Positions 1 to 6,710 of a stretch of DNA of 30,824 bases are shown here, one piece after another (position 1 is the stretch's first letter; each line of letters opens with the position of its first letter). The translations under genes and the position numbers were made by a program. Origin of the DNA: a virus; IMG/VR virus record IMGVR_UViG_3300048839_000472, positions 1 through 30,824 of that record; one strand, written 5' to 3'. A model generated the notes under the pieces. That model was given only the letters and a program-made list of their open reading frames with translations. It did not search any database and was not told where the DNA came from.

Positions 1-208
1 CCGCTTGGATGTTCTTCGTCACCTTGAATATGATCGTGATGAGGCCCGGAATGAGGATGGAGACGATAAACTCAACGTCTTTCGTCAGCAGGCCTACCAC
101 CGTCGCCTCCGGGTCGAGCGTTGTGTCCACACCCTGAACACCAAGAAAGATGAACAGCAGCGTGACAACGTTGGTCAGAAAGTTCTGGCTCTCAAGTCTT
201 GTTTTCAT
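1..208 (-). CDS. small membrane protein, holin candidate (partial, runs off left edge)
   Basis: The leftward frame starts with ATG at 208 (MKTRLESQNFLTNVVTLL...) and is still open at base 1, so the C-terminus is missing. Two hydrophobic stretches are visible, one around residues 12-26 and one around residues 45-62 (VEFIVSILIPGLITIIF), followed by basic residues. Its start overlaps the end of the upstream gene by 17 bases, as expected within one leftward operon. Size, topology and the company of two other small membrane proteins suggest a lysis (holin-type) role. This is inference from context; I do not recognise a specific family. Confidence 0.6.
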   Translation of the reverse strand, partial: MKTRLESQNFLTNVVTLLFIFLGVQGVDTTLDPEATVVGLLTKDVEFIVSILIPGLITIIFKVTKNIQA

Positions 209-551
209 ATATAGATTTTTTTCGTTTCAATATCTCAATCAGCCGGTCCCGCTCCTCGTTGCGCTTGTACCGATAGCGGAACATGTGCATGACGATGAAA
301 ACGCCTGCATTCATCACCACCTCGGACAGACTGGGCACGTAGAGGCTAAAAGCGTCTATTGCGAACCCAGCAGCCACCATAGCTACACCAGCGCGAATCC
401 ACAAGCGGCTCAGAAATGGGTATGTTTCCAGCCATTTCGGGTCTGTCAAGAGCGTCTGCAATGCCCATACAGCCCACAAGGCTATGCCGATTACTGCCAC
501 CTTGTTGGCGACGATCACCACTATCATTCCGGCTTCAATCAGCTTTTCCAT
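192..551 (-). CDS. small membrane protein of the leftward operon
   Basis: This encodes 119 residues, starting MEKLIEAGMIVVIVANKVAV. The N-terminus is a long hydrophobic helix (about residues 6-34). A second hydrophobic region lies at about 52-70 and a third near 78-92. The C-terminus is strongly basic (RYRYKRNEERDRLIEILKRKK). It overlaps both neighbours by about 17 bases, so translation is probably coupled. A membrane protein with a charged cytoplasmic tail between two other small membrane proteins fits a holin/antiholin or spanin-like cassette, but no family signature is seen. Confidence 0.65.
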   Translation of the reverse strand: MEKLIEAGMIVVIVANKVAVIGIALWAVWALQTLLTDPKWLETYPFLSRLWIRAGVAMVAAGFAIDAFSLYVPSLSEVVMNAGVFIVMHMFRYRYKRNEERDRLIEILKRKKSIYENKT

Positions 552-771
552 TTTTCGTCATTTTCAGTCCAGCCAGGCGGTTCTTCACTACATCCTCCGC
601 CCCGGCGAATATCATCGGCACCAGGCGCATAGCCAGCAGCCCGACCAAGAAGCAGGCCCCCGCATAGGTAGGCCCTTCCAGGCTGAAAAACTTGGCTGCC
701 ACAGGCCCCAAGTATCCTGCCAGGATTGCGCCGCTAAATATGGATAGAGCCGCTTTGCACCTCCACCGCAT
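535..771 (-). CDS. holin-like small membrane protein
   Basis: I chose the ATG at 771, giving 78 residues (MRWRCKAALSIFSGAILAGYL...). A longer reading back to a GTG at 831 would run through the coding region of the upstream small gene. The sequence has a short basic N-terminus, a hydrophobic helix (about residues 7-24), a second one (about 34-52, GACFLVGLLAMRLVPMIF) and a basic C-terminus (KNRLAGLKMTKNGKAD). This is the compact two-helix layout of class II-type holins. The stop overlaps the start of the next gene. The holin role is inferred from size, topology and context. Confidence 0.6.
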   Translation of the reverse strand: MRWRCKAALSIFSGAILAGYLGPVAAKFFSLEGPTYAGACFLVGLLAMRLVPMIFAGAEDVVKNRLAGLKMTKNGKAD

Positions 772-883
772 ACTCCACCCCGCCAAAGTACAGGCGCAGC
801 GTGTCGGAGGAGTAGGTGAGGGAGTCGACACCAGGCGGTATGATCGCCACGCTTAATGCCGTCGCGCCGTAGCGCAACCGCAT
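734..883 (-). CDS. 49-aa hypothetical protein
   Basis: A short leftward frame of 49 codons (MRLRYGATALSVAIIPPGVD...) ends at a TAG inside the start region of the holin-like gene. I prefer it to the two other open frames here because it fills the gap between the lipoprotein gene and the holin-like gene and joins the following gene by a typical phage overlap. It reads as alternating hydrophobic and polar residues (TLRLYFGGVEYAVEV), that is, a small beta-rich protein. No family is recognised. Confidence 0.45.
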   Translation of the reverse strand: MRLRYGATALSVAIIPPGVDSLTYSSDTLRLYFGGVEYAVEVQSGSIHI

Positions 884-946
884 GTTTCCTGATTCCCATT
901 ATTGTAAAGTTTTGTGATATAGACCGCTGTTACACGGTCTTTATCC

Positions 947-1375
947 TCATTCCCACTTCTCAAGCTCTTCATTGATGAATCCGAGCATGTAGTTTTCCAT
1001 TTCCGGGTCGTAATTCCCGTGATTATGGATAACGAACTCCTTCCAATCACCGTCGGCGATGTTGTGGAGAAGTTGTTGTAACGCTGCTACTGCACCGACA
1101 GTGAACTGTTCTGCTTCCTTATCATACTTGATGGTTGCTTTGTACACCGGGATACTGCTGCCGAAGAAGTGGGCCGTTTCTTCCCCCGTCTTTTCGATGC
1201 TCGGCCACGCTGCGAACATGGTGTCAGGTCTGGTCGTATACCTGATCTCGAATATGTCCGTTGAGTCATTGGAAAGGATGACAGTTCTTTTTGCTTGTGG
1301 CGTGGAACAAGATGTCCCCATCATGAGCAAACAGAGGGTAACGACGATGGCTAGGATAGCTTTAAGAGTTTTCAT
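947..1375 (-). CDS. small putative lipoprotein
   Basis: This encodes 142 residues beginning MKTLKAILAIVVTLCLLMMG, followed by TSCSTPQ. It has a basic n-region, a hydrophobic core and a Cys at position 23, matching the relaxed lipoprotein signal peptides of Bacteroidota. The mature part is mixed alpha/beta with no recognised domain and an acidic C-terminus (INEELEKWE). It precedes the small membrane genes in the leftward operon, so a role at the cell envelope is plausible, for example an outer-membrane lysis partner or a superinfection-exclusion lipoprotein. Neither is demonstrated by the sequence. Confidence 0.7.
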   Translation of the reverse strand: MKTLKAILAIVVTLCLLMMGTSCSTPQAKRTVILSNDSTDIFEIRYTTRPDTMFAAWPSIEKTGEETAHFFGSSIPVYKATIKYDKEAEQFTVGAVAALQQLLHNIADGDWKEFVIHNHGNYDPEMENYMLGFINEELEKWE

Positions 1376-2056
1376 ATCCGTTATTTGAATTTGGTGACAT
1401 CCTGTAATGGTTGTCTAATGGATAACATTGAGAGGTTTCAATGTTTATAGGCATTCCAGCCTATTAAGAGATGAAAGCAGGCTTCTTCCGGTCCTCTAGT
1501 CCTTGCTCTTGGATCCTACCCGCCTTCTATTTCTTAAAAAAGGGAGAGCTGCGTTCAATGACCAGGAACACTGGTAAGCAAACTCCCCCCTGCATAATCA
1601 GCCTTCAAAATCCTCTGTCTCAACCCATTCGCTGGGGAGAACTCTCATACACCACATAGGCTGATTAACAATCTCATGACATCCATCCACTAAAGATGAT
1701 TGTCATTATTTTACACGTTATTATATATAACGGTGTAATCCAAAAAATCTTCAAGGGAATAACCCCTCAGAAGACAGCGAGTCTGCATGAATATGCAGGA
1801 TACGAGCGTCTGAAACGGGTTATGACCGATCAATTACTCGCAATAAAGAAAACAACATGAAAATTGTCTCTTTAAAAGTTATCAGAAATGACAACATACA
1901 ATCACCATATTCTGGAAAATTCTCGCATGTAATCTAAAAAAGATTTCATACATATATATAACGTGTAAACTTAGATACAAAGACAGAAAAATTTCTTTTC
2001 CTTGTATCTTGGAATACTCAGCAAAACTGAGTAAGGACATCCATATGGAGAACTCC
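1376..2056. other. gene-poor stretch of the leftward arm
   Basis: No convincing gene is seen on either strand. Short frames are present but lack good starts and normal composition. The stretch holds several inverted repeats: AATCAGCCT at 1596-1604 pairs with AGGCTGATT at 1658-1666, ACCAG/CTGGT flanks a 5-nt loop near 1561-1575, and CTGCAT/ATGCAG forms a hairpin near 1783-1798. It also holds the AT-rich palindrome listed separately. It may be a long 3' or 5' untranslated or regulatory segment. No tRNA could be fitted. Confidence 0.5.
1711..1738. repeat. AT-rich imperfect palindrome, operator-like
   Basis: TTACACGTTAT at 1711-1721 faces ATAACGGTGTAA at 1727-1738, forming an 11-bp inverted repeat with one unpaired G and a 5-base centre. 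The half-site TTTACACGTTATATATA recurs on the minus strand at about 1952-1970. A palindrome with a dispersed copy in a non-coding region looks like a protein-binding site more than a terminator, because no T-tract follows. Confidence 0.45.
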
Positions 2057-2209
2057 TTATCGTCGAAACTGAGTAAGGGTCTCCCCTTGGAGGGACGCCC
2101 CATTGCTGGGGTATCCTGCGCATACTCCGATGACTGCTGCCAACAGGCAACCGCCAACGAAGATGCAGAACAGGACGCTAAGCCCATTGTTCAGATCTTG
2201 CGTATTCAT
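2057..2209 (-). CDS. 50-aa single-span membrane protein
   Basis: I chose the ATG at 2209, giving MNTQDLNNGLSVLFCIFVGG followed by CLLAAVIGVCAGYPSNG and a polar tail ending TQFRR. A single hydrophobic helix (about residues 10-28) with several Cys residues is the only clear feature. It lies 52 bases downstream of the 216-aa gene on the same strand. A longer in-frame reading upstream to 2317 would overlap that gene heavily and is less likely. Function is unknown; a small phage membrane peptide is the safest description. Confidence 0.45.
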   Translation of the reverse strand: MNTQDLNNGLSVLFCIFVGGCLLAAVIGVCAGYPSNGASLQGETLTQFRR

Positions 2210-2261
2210 GTTATTGTAATTTTGATTCCTCTCCCCAGCTTTTACACTGGAGAGTGGAGTC

Positions 2262-2912
2262 TTAGACCAATTCGGCGACGACGTGCTTGCGGGCTGCGTC
2301 CAACTTGGCCTGGGCAACTTTGCCTTGGCTGTTGGTAAAGCCGGACAGATCGACCTGGTTTGCCGACGCGAGGGCGAGCAAAGACGCAGAGTCCATGCCC
2401 ATGATGCTCTCTTCGGAGAGATCGGGTTCGCTCGATACTGCCGGAGTGCTGGGACGTGCTCCGAGGATGGAAGCGAGGTCGTTAACCTTCTTCGTAGCCT
2501 GGGGCAGCGGAGAGCATCCGACTACGCGCAATACCTGCTTACCGGCGCGGTTTTCGACATGGCCGATGGAGAGTTTTACTACTTCTCCGTTCTCGGGGAT
2601 GTAGCGGGAATTCTCGCGGAAGCCTTGGGAAAGACCGAGGTTCAGGGCAGTCTGGAAATCGCCGTTGTTGAACGCCTCAACCAGCTCTTCGACTTGGTCG
2701 GGAGCAATGGCCTGGAAGTTACAGATGATCCGGGTCTCCCCGGTCTCTTCATCAACGAATTCGTTGCGGCCCACACACTTGGCGGTAAGGCTGCCCTCAC
2801 CACTTACAGTGTTCCGCAATTTAGCGTTGACAAGGCGTTCAAAGGCTTCGTAGGTCATCTCCCTGGGAGTACCGTCGCCATTGACCAATTGGATAACATC
2901 ATTCGGGTTCAT
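2262..2912 (-). CDS. 216-aa protein with C-terminal HeH/SAP-like segment, function unknown
   Basis: It starts MNPNDVIQLVNGDGTPREMT and is the first gene of the leftward arm. The central part (about residues 45-130) is beta-rich, with two Cys and a conserved-looking run (NSRYIPENGEVVKLSIGHVE) that suggests an OB-like or other small barrel fold. After a low-complexity linker (RPSTPAVSSEPDLSEES), the last 40 residues (SLLALASANQVDLSGF...) resemble the helix-extended-helix/SAP nucleic-acid-binding hairpin. Together this suggests a DNA- or RNA-binding protein such as a single-strand binder, but no family is certain. Plus-strand frames over it are composition shadows. Confidence 0.7.
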   Translation of the reverse strand: MNPNDVIQLVNGDGTPREMTYEAFERLVNAKLRNTVSGEGSLTAKCVGRNEFVDEETGETRIICNFQAIAPDQVEELVEAFNNGDFQTALNLGLSQGFRENSRYIPENGEVVKLSIGHVENRAGKQVLRVVGCSPLPQATKKVNDLASILGARPSTPAVSSEPDLSEESIMGMDSASLLALASANQVDLSGFTNSQGKVAQAKLDAARKHVVAELV

Positions 2913-3306
2913 ATGAACAAATTGAGGTGAATAAATGCTATGAAGTTGACAGCCTTCGGCCAGAGGAACCCCCCGGGCATTGAAAACTGTCCAGACTTAG
3001 TGGGGGTCTTCATTCAGGTGGTCCCCCCTCTCTCATCTCTCCAAAATTTTTTCTCAACATTCCCACAGAAAATTATCACTCTAATATTTTCCCAAAAATT
3101 TTTCCCAAATAAAATCGATCCAACATTCAAAATATACCCCCGGTATCGAAAAATTACTCAAAAAATCTTCAAAAATTAAGACCCCAAAAATTTTTTTTCA
3201 ATTTTTTGAAATTTTTTTTCTCAATGTTTACGCGGGTTTCAGCCGATTTTGACCTTTTTTGTTTAACTCTTTTTAAAAAAACCCCCTTTTTATCATTTTT
3301 TTTTAT

Positions 3307-3314
3307 TATATTTG
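3307..3314 (+). promoter_or_regulatory. Bacteroidota-type -7 box (TATATTTG)
   Basis: TATATTTG matches the TAnnTTTG -7 consensus used by the primary sigma factor of Bacteroidota. It lies directly upstream of the structured leader and about 475 bases before the first rightward gene. No good TTTG -33 element is present at the usual distance, only a T/C-rich run, so the call is moderate. It is the best candidate for the start of the long rightward operon. Confidence 0.4.
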
Positions 3315-3324
3315 CAACAGTTTT

Positions 3325-3780
3325 ACATGATTCTCAAAGTAGTGTAAAATTAGCCTACGCCCATAGACCTAAGGAATCTATGGAAACGGAACGCGCCTTA
3401 GGCCCCATTCTACAAGGCTATGGGATTTCCTAAGAGCACAGACGTCGGATTGTAGCCACTAAATAAGTGGTGAGTTTTCTCCGATAGGGCGACAAGGATT
3501 AGATATAAACCAGGATACGAGGGAGATTAGACAAAAGTATTGGTCTGCTTGAATTAACAAGATGATTTTATTTCCTCCGTGGTGTAAGAAATTGAAGATG
3601 CAAATCTGAGATTTTATCGGACTGTCTTGGCGAAGTTCTTTTCTGAAATAAGACCCGCGCTTTTCCGCTAAGAAAAAAGTGAAGGGGGAAGCCTTGGTCT
3701 GTCTGGTTGAATCGTATATCAGATTATCTGTTATGATGATAATACAGATTATACGATATTGAATATTCAGGAATGAAGCT
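3325..3780 (+). ncRNA. candidate structured leader RNA of the rightward operon
   Basis: About 450 non-coding bases follow the promoter box and are richer in G/C than the genes after them. Helices visible by eye are: CCCATAG 3360-3366 with CTATGGG 3418-3424; CCTAAGG 3368-3374 with CCTTAGG 3396-3402; CCACT/AGTGG around 3456-3470; and ATCGTATA/TATACGAT with an inner ATCTGT/ACAGAT near 3712-3758. CCATAG can alternatively pair with CTATGG at 3378-3383, and CCTTAGG with CCTAAG at 3429-3434, so mutually exclusive folds are possible. It fits no tmRNA, RNase P or group I core that I could find. Confidence 0.4.
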
Positions 3781-3788
3781 ACACGCGC

Positions 3789-4010
3789 ATGAGTTATGCA
3801 AGATTAAAAAAGGAAGTTGATCGATTGATTGGCTTTCTTGAGGCGCCAGATTTAGTGGTGGTTATTGATGATGATGATAACAGGACAATGTTTTGTTACA
3901 ATCAAGAAGTTTTAAGAGATATGCTCGTAAGGCTACGGATGGAAGAAAATTCTGATGATGAACTTAAAGTACGCTCTGTTAGAAGTAAAGAAGCTATATC
4001 CCAAAGTTAA
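3789..4010 (+). CDS. 73-aa hypothetical protein
   Basis: First gene of the rightward train (MSYARLKKEVDRLIGFLEAP...). It begins with a short amphipathic helix. Next come a hydrophobic strand with an acidic cluster (LVVVIDDDDNRTM) and a second helix (NQEVLRDMLVRLRMEE). The last 18 codons overlap the next gene in another frame. No family is recognised. Its position just behind the leader makes it the first product of the operon. Confidence 0.55.
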   Translation: MSYARLKKEVDRLIGFLEAPDLVVVIDDDDNRTMFCYNQEVLRDMLVRLRMEENSDDELKVRSVRSKEAISQS

Positions 4011-4188
4011 TATAGATATAGAAGTTAAGGATAATGAGTTTTGTTGGTATATTTATGGTATGCCGTATAAGAAAGATTTGAAGAAAGTAGTAAAGAAAAA
4101 TGATGGGATAAAATTTAAGATTCCAATTGAATTGTGGAATGACGAAGAAACCGTCATTAGAGTTTTAAAAGAAACGTTGCTGAAATGA
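3955..4188 (+). CDS. 77-aa hypothetical protein
   Basis: It starts at the first of two adjacent ATGs (MMNLKYALLEVKKLYPKVNI...; 3958 is equally possible). The sequence is Lys-rich with alternating strands and helices (DNEFCWYIYGMPYKKDLKKV). It overlaps the gene before by about 56 bases and the gene after by 4 bases (ATGA), so it is likely translationally coupled. No family is recognised. Confidence 0.55.
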   Translation: MMNLKYALLEVKKLYPKVNIDIEVKDNEFCWYIYGMPYKKDLKKVVKKNDGIKFKIPIELWNDEETVIRVLKETLLK

Positions 4189-4589
4189 TAGAAGAAACCG
4201 AAGCTATAGAGGTATTTTATGGAGAAGTTCCTTTATGGCCTACTGATGTAAAATTAAAAGTGTTTATTGGGAATCTTGGGATTCCTGATGTAATGACACG
4301 AATGTTAGGAGAAAGTCCTTTACATTGGGCAGAGATAGTTGGAAACAACGGTTCTTTGTCTTTCTTTTTTAAAGGGATGAATAATGAAGATTCCATTGTT
4401 ATGTATCTTGATGATAATAGAGTGGATCTTCTAATTAGAGAGGCTTTGGCTTCTGTATGGATTCTTGCTCAAAAAGAGAAGATAAAGATTAATGAAGATA
4501 ATTTGAGATTGATTTCAGACTTTGTAGTATATATTGTAAAGGCTGTTTTCAATTATAAAAGACATGGGTTAGATGAATCCGAGGATTAA
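4185..4589 (+). CDS. 134-aa hypothetical protein
   Basis: Starts MIEETEAIEVFYGEVPLWPT. It is acidic, with an N-terminal beta-rich half and a C-terminal helical half (LIREALASVWILAQKEKIKI). It overlaps the winged-helix gene by 17 bases. No motif or family is recognised. The start codon overlaps the stop of the preceding gene (ATGA), which supports the chosen start. Confidence 0.6.
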   Translation: MIEETEAIEVFYGEVPLWPTDVKLKVFIGNLGIPDVMTRMLGESPLHWAEIVGNNGSLSFFFKGMNNEDSIVMYLDDNRVDLLIREALASVWILAQKEKIKINEDNLRLISDFVVYIVKAVFNYKRHGLDESED

Positions 4590-4971
4590 TTTAAAGCTGG
4601 AAAGACAAGAGAAAGATATGTACAAAGATTACTTCTATCTTGTTAACTTGCACAGGCCAGAAGAAATGCGAATGAGTGGTAGAGAAATTGATCTTGCTGC
4701 CGCATTTGCTGTACTTGGTAATTTTTCGGTAGAACCTAGAAGTAGAAACACAAAGAATTTTGATTTGTTAAAAGAACAAACTGGAATGAGTTCTTCTATG
4801 ATTTCCCAGTATGTTGCTAAGTTAATGGATAAAAGAACATTGATAAAGGATGAGGATGGTTTGATTCGATTGCCTGACTCTGCTTTACAGTTTGTGAAGG
4901 TTTTGAAAGGACAACTTCAGAAAGAAAAGAAGTTTGTTTTTAACTATGATATAGAATATGAAGTTCAATAA
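4573..4971 (+). CDS. winged helix-turn-helix DNA-binding protein
   Basis: A 132-residue protein. Residues about 30-105 read as a winged helix: helix (GREIDLAAAFAVLGNF), a putative recognition region (LLKEQTGMSSSMISQYVAKL) and a wing (DKRTLIKDEDGLIRLPDSAL). The pattern 'TGMSSSMISQYVAKLMDKRTLIKDEDGLIRL' resembles MarR/ArsR-type replication or transcription regulators. It is placed early in the operon, so it may regulate phage transcription. Regulator identity and target are inferred from the fold only. Confidence 0.6.
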   Translation: MNPRINLKLERQEKDMYKDYFYLVNLHRPEEMRMSGREIDLAAAFAVLGNFSVEPRSRNTKNFDLLKEQTGMSSSMISQYVAKLMDKRTLIKDEDGLIRLPDSALQFVKVLKGQLQKEKKFVFNYDIEYEVQ

Positions 4972-5173
4972 GGTGTTGGATCAGATTGATTATGAAATTA
5001 TTCAGTGGAGAAAACTAATAGGAGAAATACCACACACCCTTATTGTTGATGTATTAACTTATCATAGAATTAAGGATGAATTAGAAATGCCTGTGTATCT
5101 TTATTTGAGCAGGTTAAAAGGTATGAGATTATTAGTAATGTTCACTGATGAGAATATTATTGAGTTTATATGA
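4958..5173 (+). CDS. 71-aa hypothetical protein
   Basis: Starts MKFNKVLDQIDYEIIQWRKL. It begins with a helix (QIDYEIIQWRKLIGEI), followed by a strand and helix pair (HTLIVDVLTYHRIKDEL) and two hydrophobic strands near the end (LLVMFTDENIIEF). It overlaps the gene before by 14 bases and the gene after by 4. The layout is seen in many small crAss-like proteins placed before the packaging genes, but it has no recognised function. Confidence 0.55.
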   Translation: MKFNKVLDQIDYEIIQWRKLIGEIPHTLIVDVLTYHRIKDELEMPVYLYLSRLKGMRLLVMFTDENIIEFI

Positions 5174-5502
5174 ATGAAATTGATACCAGAGTTTCTGGGG
5201 CTGAGGATATACAAAGTATAATTGACGAGGTCGCAGAAAGAAGTGGAGAGAGTCCGGAACTGATTAGAAAATTACTGTACAATGCTTTTGATTATATTAG
5301 AGCTGGTTTACAGAATCCGGAAAGGCCTTATATAATGTGGAATAAATTGTTCACGTTTAAGATGATGCCAAAAAGAATTAATCAGTATATCGAAAAAATT
5401 GAAACAGGAAAGGTACAATATCGCCCAGGAATGGAAATGAAACTGGAGAGGTATAGAAGGTATCTTGAGTTATGTAAAAAATATTATAATGGCAGTTGGT
5501 AA
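5170..5502 (+). CDS. 110-aa protein, possible distant HU/IHF-like DNA-binding protein
   Basis: Residues about 12-45 form two helices (IQSIIDEVAERSGESPELIR, then LLYNAFDYIRAGL). They are followed by a beta segment (RPYIMWNKLFTFKMMPKRIN) and a basic helical tail. The order helix-turn-helix, then a 'phi-x-G/N-x-F-x-F' strand, is that of HU/IHF subunits ('..v...l..GFG.F..'), and IHF-like genes are common near the structural genes of crAss-like phages. Similarity is weak and the long arm is not obvious, so this is a suggestion only. Confidence 0.5.
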   Translation: MNEIDTRVSGAEDIQSIIDEVAERSGESPELIRKLLYNAFDYIRAGLQNPERPYIMWNKLFTFKMMPKRINQYIEKIETGKVQYRPGMEMKLERYRRYLELCKKYYNGSW

Positions 5503-6115
5503 AAAAAGTAGCATTATTACACCAGATCAAAGTATTTATCTTCCTAGTAATGAAGCACAAAATATAGTCTTTGAAAGGCAGCAAAAAATTGGTGCGGAAA
5601 AACAGGCAATAGTTGAAGAATATAACAGGAATCTGTATAATATTGATCCCCGGTTTAAGGAAAAGATTTTTACGAATGGGATGGTTGTTGTTAAATTGAT
5701 GAAAGATGACTATCTGGAGATTAACCAAGACAGCGAAAGAAACGAAAGCGGTTTGATTATAAATGCCCCAACCAGAAAACAATCAAGGATGCAGGTAGAA
5801 TCTCAAGGAGGAAAATTAGAAATGATTGATAATCCTGTTCCTTATCTTATGATTGGTGTTGTTTGTGCTTTTGATGAAGATATTTTGGAGAAGGCCGGTG
5901 GTACTATGAAAGAGCATCTTAAAGTTGGCGCTACAGTTGAATTATTTAATTTGTCTCTTCAAGATTCCATTTATTATATTGATAAGAAAAAAGCAGATTC
6001 TCCTATTGAGAGAAATGAATTAATTGCTGGTGTAAATCCTTTCCCTAATTACGAGGGATATGTTTTGGTTAGACCTAGTGATATTGAATGTTTTATTCCT
6101 AAAATTAAGCTGTAA
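5489..6115 (+). CDS. 208-aa protein with possible GroES-like (co-chaperonin) fold
   Basis: I chose the ATG at 5489 (MAVGKKSSIITPDQSIYLPS); the frame stays open upstream to 5465 but only through a weak TTG start. From about residue 55 the order of elements recalls 10-kDa chaperonins and phage gp31-type versions: a strand 'NGMVVVKLMKDD', a mobile-loop-like charged stretch with 'SGLIIN', 'MIGVVCAFDED', then 'HLKVGATVELF' and a final 'YVLVRPSDIECFI'. If correct, it would help the host chaperonin fold the capsid protein. The N-terminal 50 residues are not part of that fold. Confidence in the gene is high, in the fold moderate. Confidence 0.65.
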   Translation: MAVGKKSSIITPDQSIYLPSNEAQNIVFERQQKIGAEKQAIVEEYNRNLYNIDPRFKEKIFTNGMVVVKLMKDDYLEINQDSERNESGLIINAPTRKQSRMQVESQGGKLEMIDNPVPYLMIGVVCAFDEDILEKAGGTMKEHLKVGATVELFNLSLQDSIYYIDKKKADSPIERNELIAGVNPFPNYEGYVLVRPSDIECFIPKIKL

Positions 6116-6483
6116 TGGGGAGAAATAAAAAAGGCCTAGAAACTTCGGACAATACTTTGCAAATTCAATTGGCTGTTCTCAAAGAAGAGAATTTAAAATT
6201 GAAAGAAAGGATCGTAGAGGAAAGAAAAGCAGGAGCAAGATATCAAGCACTAGTAAATGTTATTTTGTGTTTTATTGCCGCTAAGTTTGGAACGATTAAG
6301 AATTTTCAAAAGCTTGGTGGATGGAAAAATGTTTGGATGTGGGCTACAGCTATTCCTTTCTTGATTGATGTAATTTCTGAAATTGTTTGTATTGCTAGGA
6401 AGGATGAAGAACATGCTTGTAATGATAATGAGAAAAGAGAAGAAAGATTGAACTCTTGGTGTAAGCAAATAGGTTTAAAATGA
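6115..6483 (+). CDS. 122-aa coiled-coil membrane protein
   Basis: Starts MGRNKKGLETSDNTLQIQLA. An N-terminal coiled coil (about residues 15-40, LAVLKEENLKLKERIVEERK) is followed by hydrophobic stretches at about 45-60 and 75-92 (WMWATAIPFLIDVISEIVCI) and a charged tail with two Cys. The start overlaps the preceding stop as TAATG. Coiled coil plus membrane helices could suit an inner-membrane spanin or a superinfection-exclusion protein, but no family is recognised. Confidence 0.6.
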   Translation: MGRNKKGLETSDNTLQIQLAVLKEENLKLKERIVEERKAGARYQALVNVILCFIAAKFGTIKNFQKLGGWKNVWMWATAIPFLIDVISEIVCIARKDEEHACNDNEKREERLNSWCKQIGLK

Positions 6484-6710
6484 TTTGGTTTTCTACAGCT
6501 ATAACAATTGTAATGTTTTTTGTGTCTATTAAAACATATTGGGAAAATTCTGAATTACTGAGAATTTATCAAGATGTATCGAATATTGATCAAGAAGATA
6601 GAAAAATCATGTACGGATCTGGATTGCTAACATTTTATTTTGCCGGGTTCACTGTTCTTTCTTTGGCTTCTTTAATATTTCAAGTGATATGGATCATTCA
6701 CAATTTGTAA
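6480..6710 (+). CDS. 76-aa two-span membrane protein
   Basis: Starts MIWFSTAITIVMFFVSIKTY. It has an N-terminal transmembrane helix (about 2-18), a polar loop with acidic residues (DVSNIDQEDRKIM) and a second helix (about 48-74, TFYFAGFTVLSLASLIFQVI). It overlaps the genes on both sides by 4 and 22 bases. It is one of three small membrane proteins in this stretch. A hairpin membrane protein of this size could be a holin or an exclusion protein; the sequence does not decide. Confidence 0.6.
   Translation: MIWFSTAITIVMFFVSIKTYWENSELLRIYQDVSNIDQEDRKIMYGSGLLTFYFAGFTVLSLASLIFQVIWIIHNL

Larger units (their letters stand above)
2913..3788. other. divergent intergenic control region
   Basis: No credible gene lies between the leftward gene at 2912 and the rightward gene at 3789. 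The first half (about 3040-3310) is dominated by A- and T-runs, typical of bent or easily melted DNA between divergent transcription units. The second half is less AT-rich and folds into several helices (see the leader RNA entry). Two frames at 2940-3179 and 3206-3433 consist of low-complexity Phe/Lys/Ile-rich translation of the A/T tracts and are not supported. Confidence 0.6.

Noticed and set aside
150-899. Several overlapping plus- and minus-strand frames (150-632, 416-667, 484-747 plus; 612-899 minus)
   Set aside because: They overlap the leftward membrane-protein genes, whose translations show proper hydrophobic helices and chained starts and stops. The others are Pro/Arg/His-rich shadows.
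1554-1590. GGGAG ... ACCAG-GAACA-CTGGT ... CTCCC as a possible tRNA
   Set aside because: The central hairpin has a 5-base loop, no T-arm (GGTTC) is present and the acceptor stem is only 5 bp.
1882-2187. 101-codon minus-strand frame
   Set aside because: It overlaps the more plausible 50-aa single-span protein in another frame, and its last 60 codons come from A/T-rich non-coding DNA.
2283-2930. 215-codon plus-strand frame opposite the 216-aa leftward gene
   Set aside because: The leftward frame gives a normal, domain-like protein with a good ATG and fits its operon. The opposite frame is open because of GC-rich codon composition.
3206-3433. 75-codon frame with a hydrophobic N-terminus in the divergent region
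   Set aside because: It is a translation of T-runs (Phe-rich) and runs through the promoter box into the structured leader. It has no neighbour coupling.
1796-3521. CAGGATACGAG present in both non-coding regions (1796-1806 and 3511-3521)
   Set aside because: Many shared 11-mers are expected by chance in 30 kb, and the flanks do not match.
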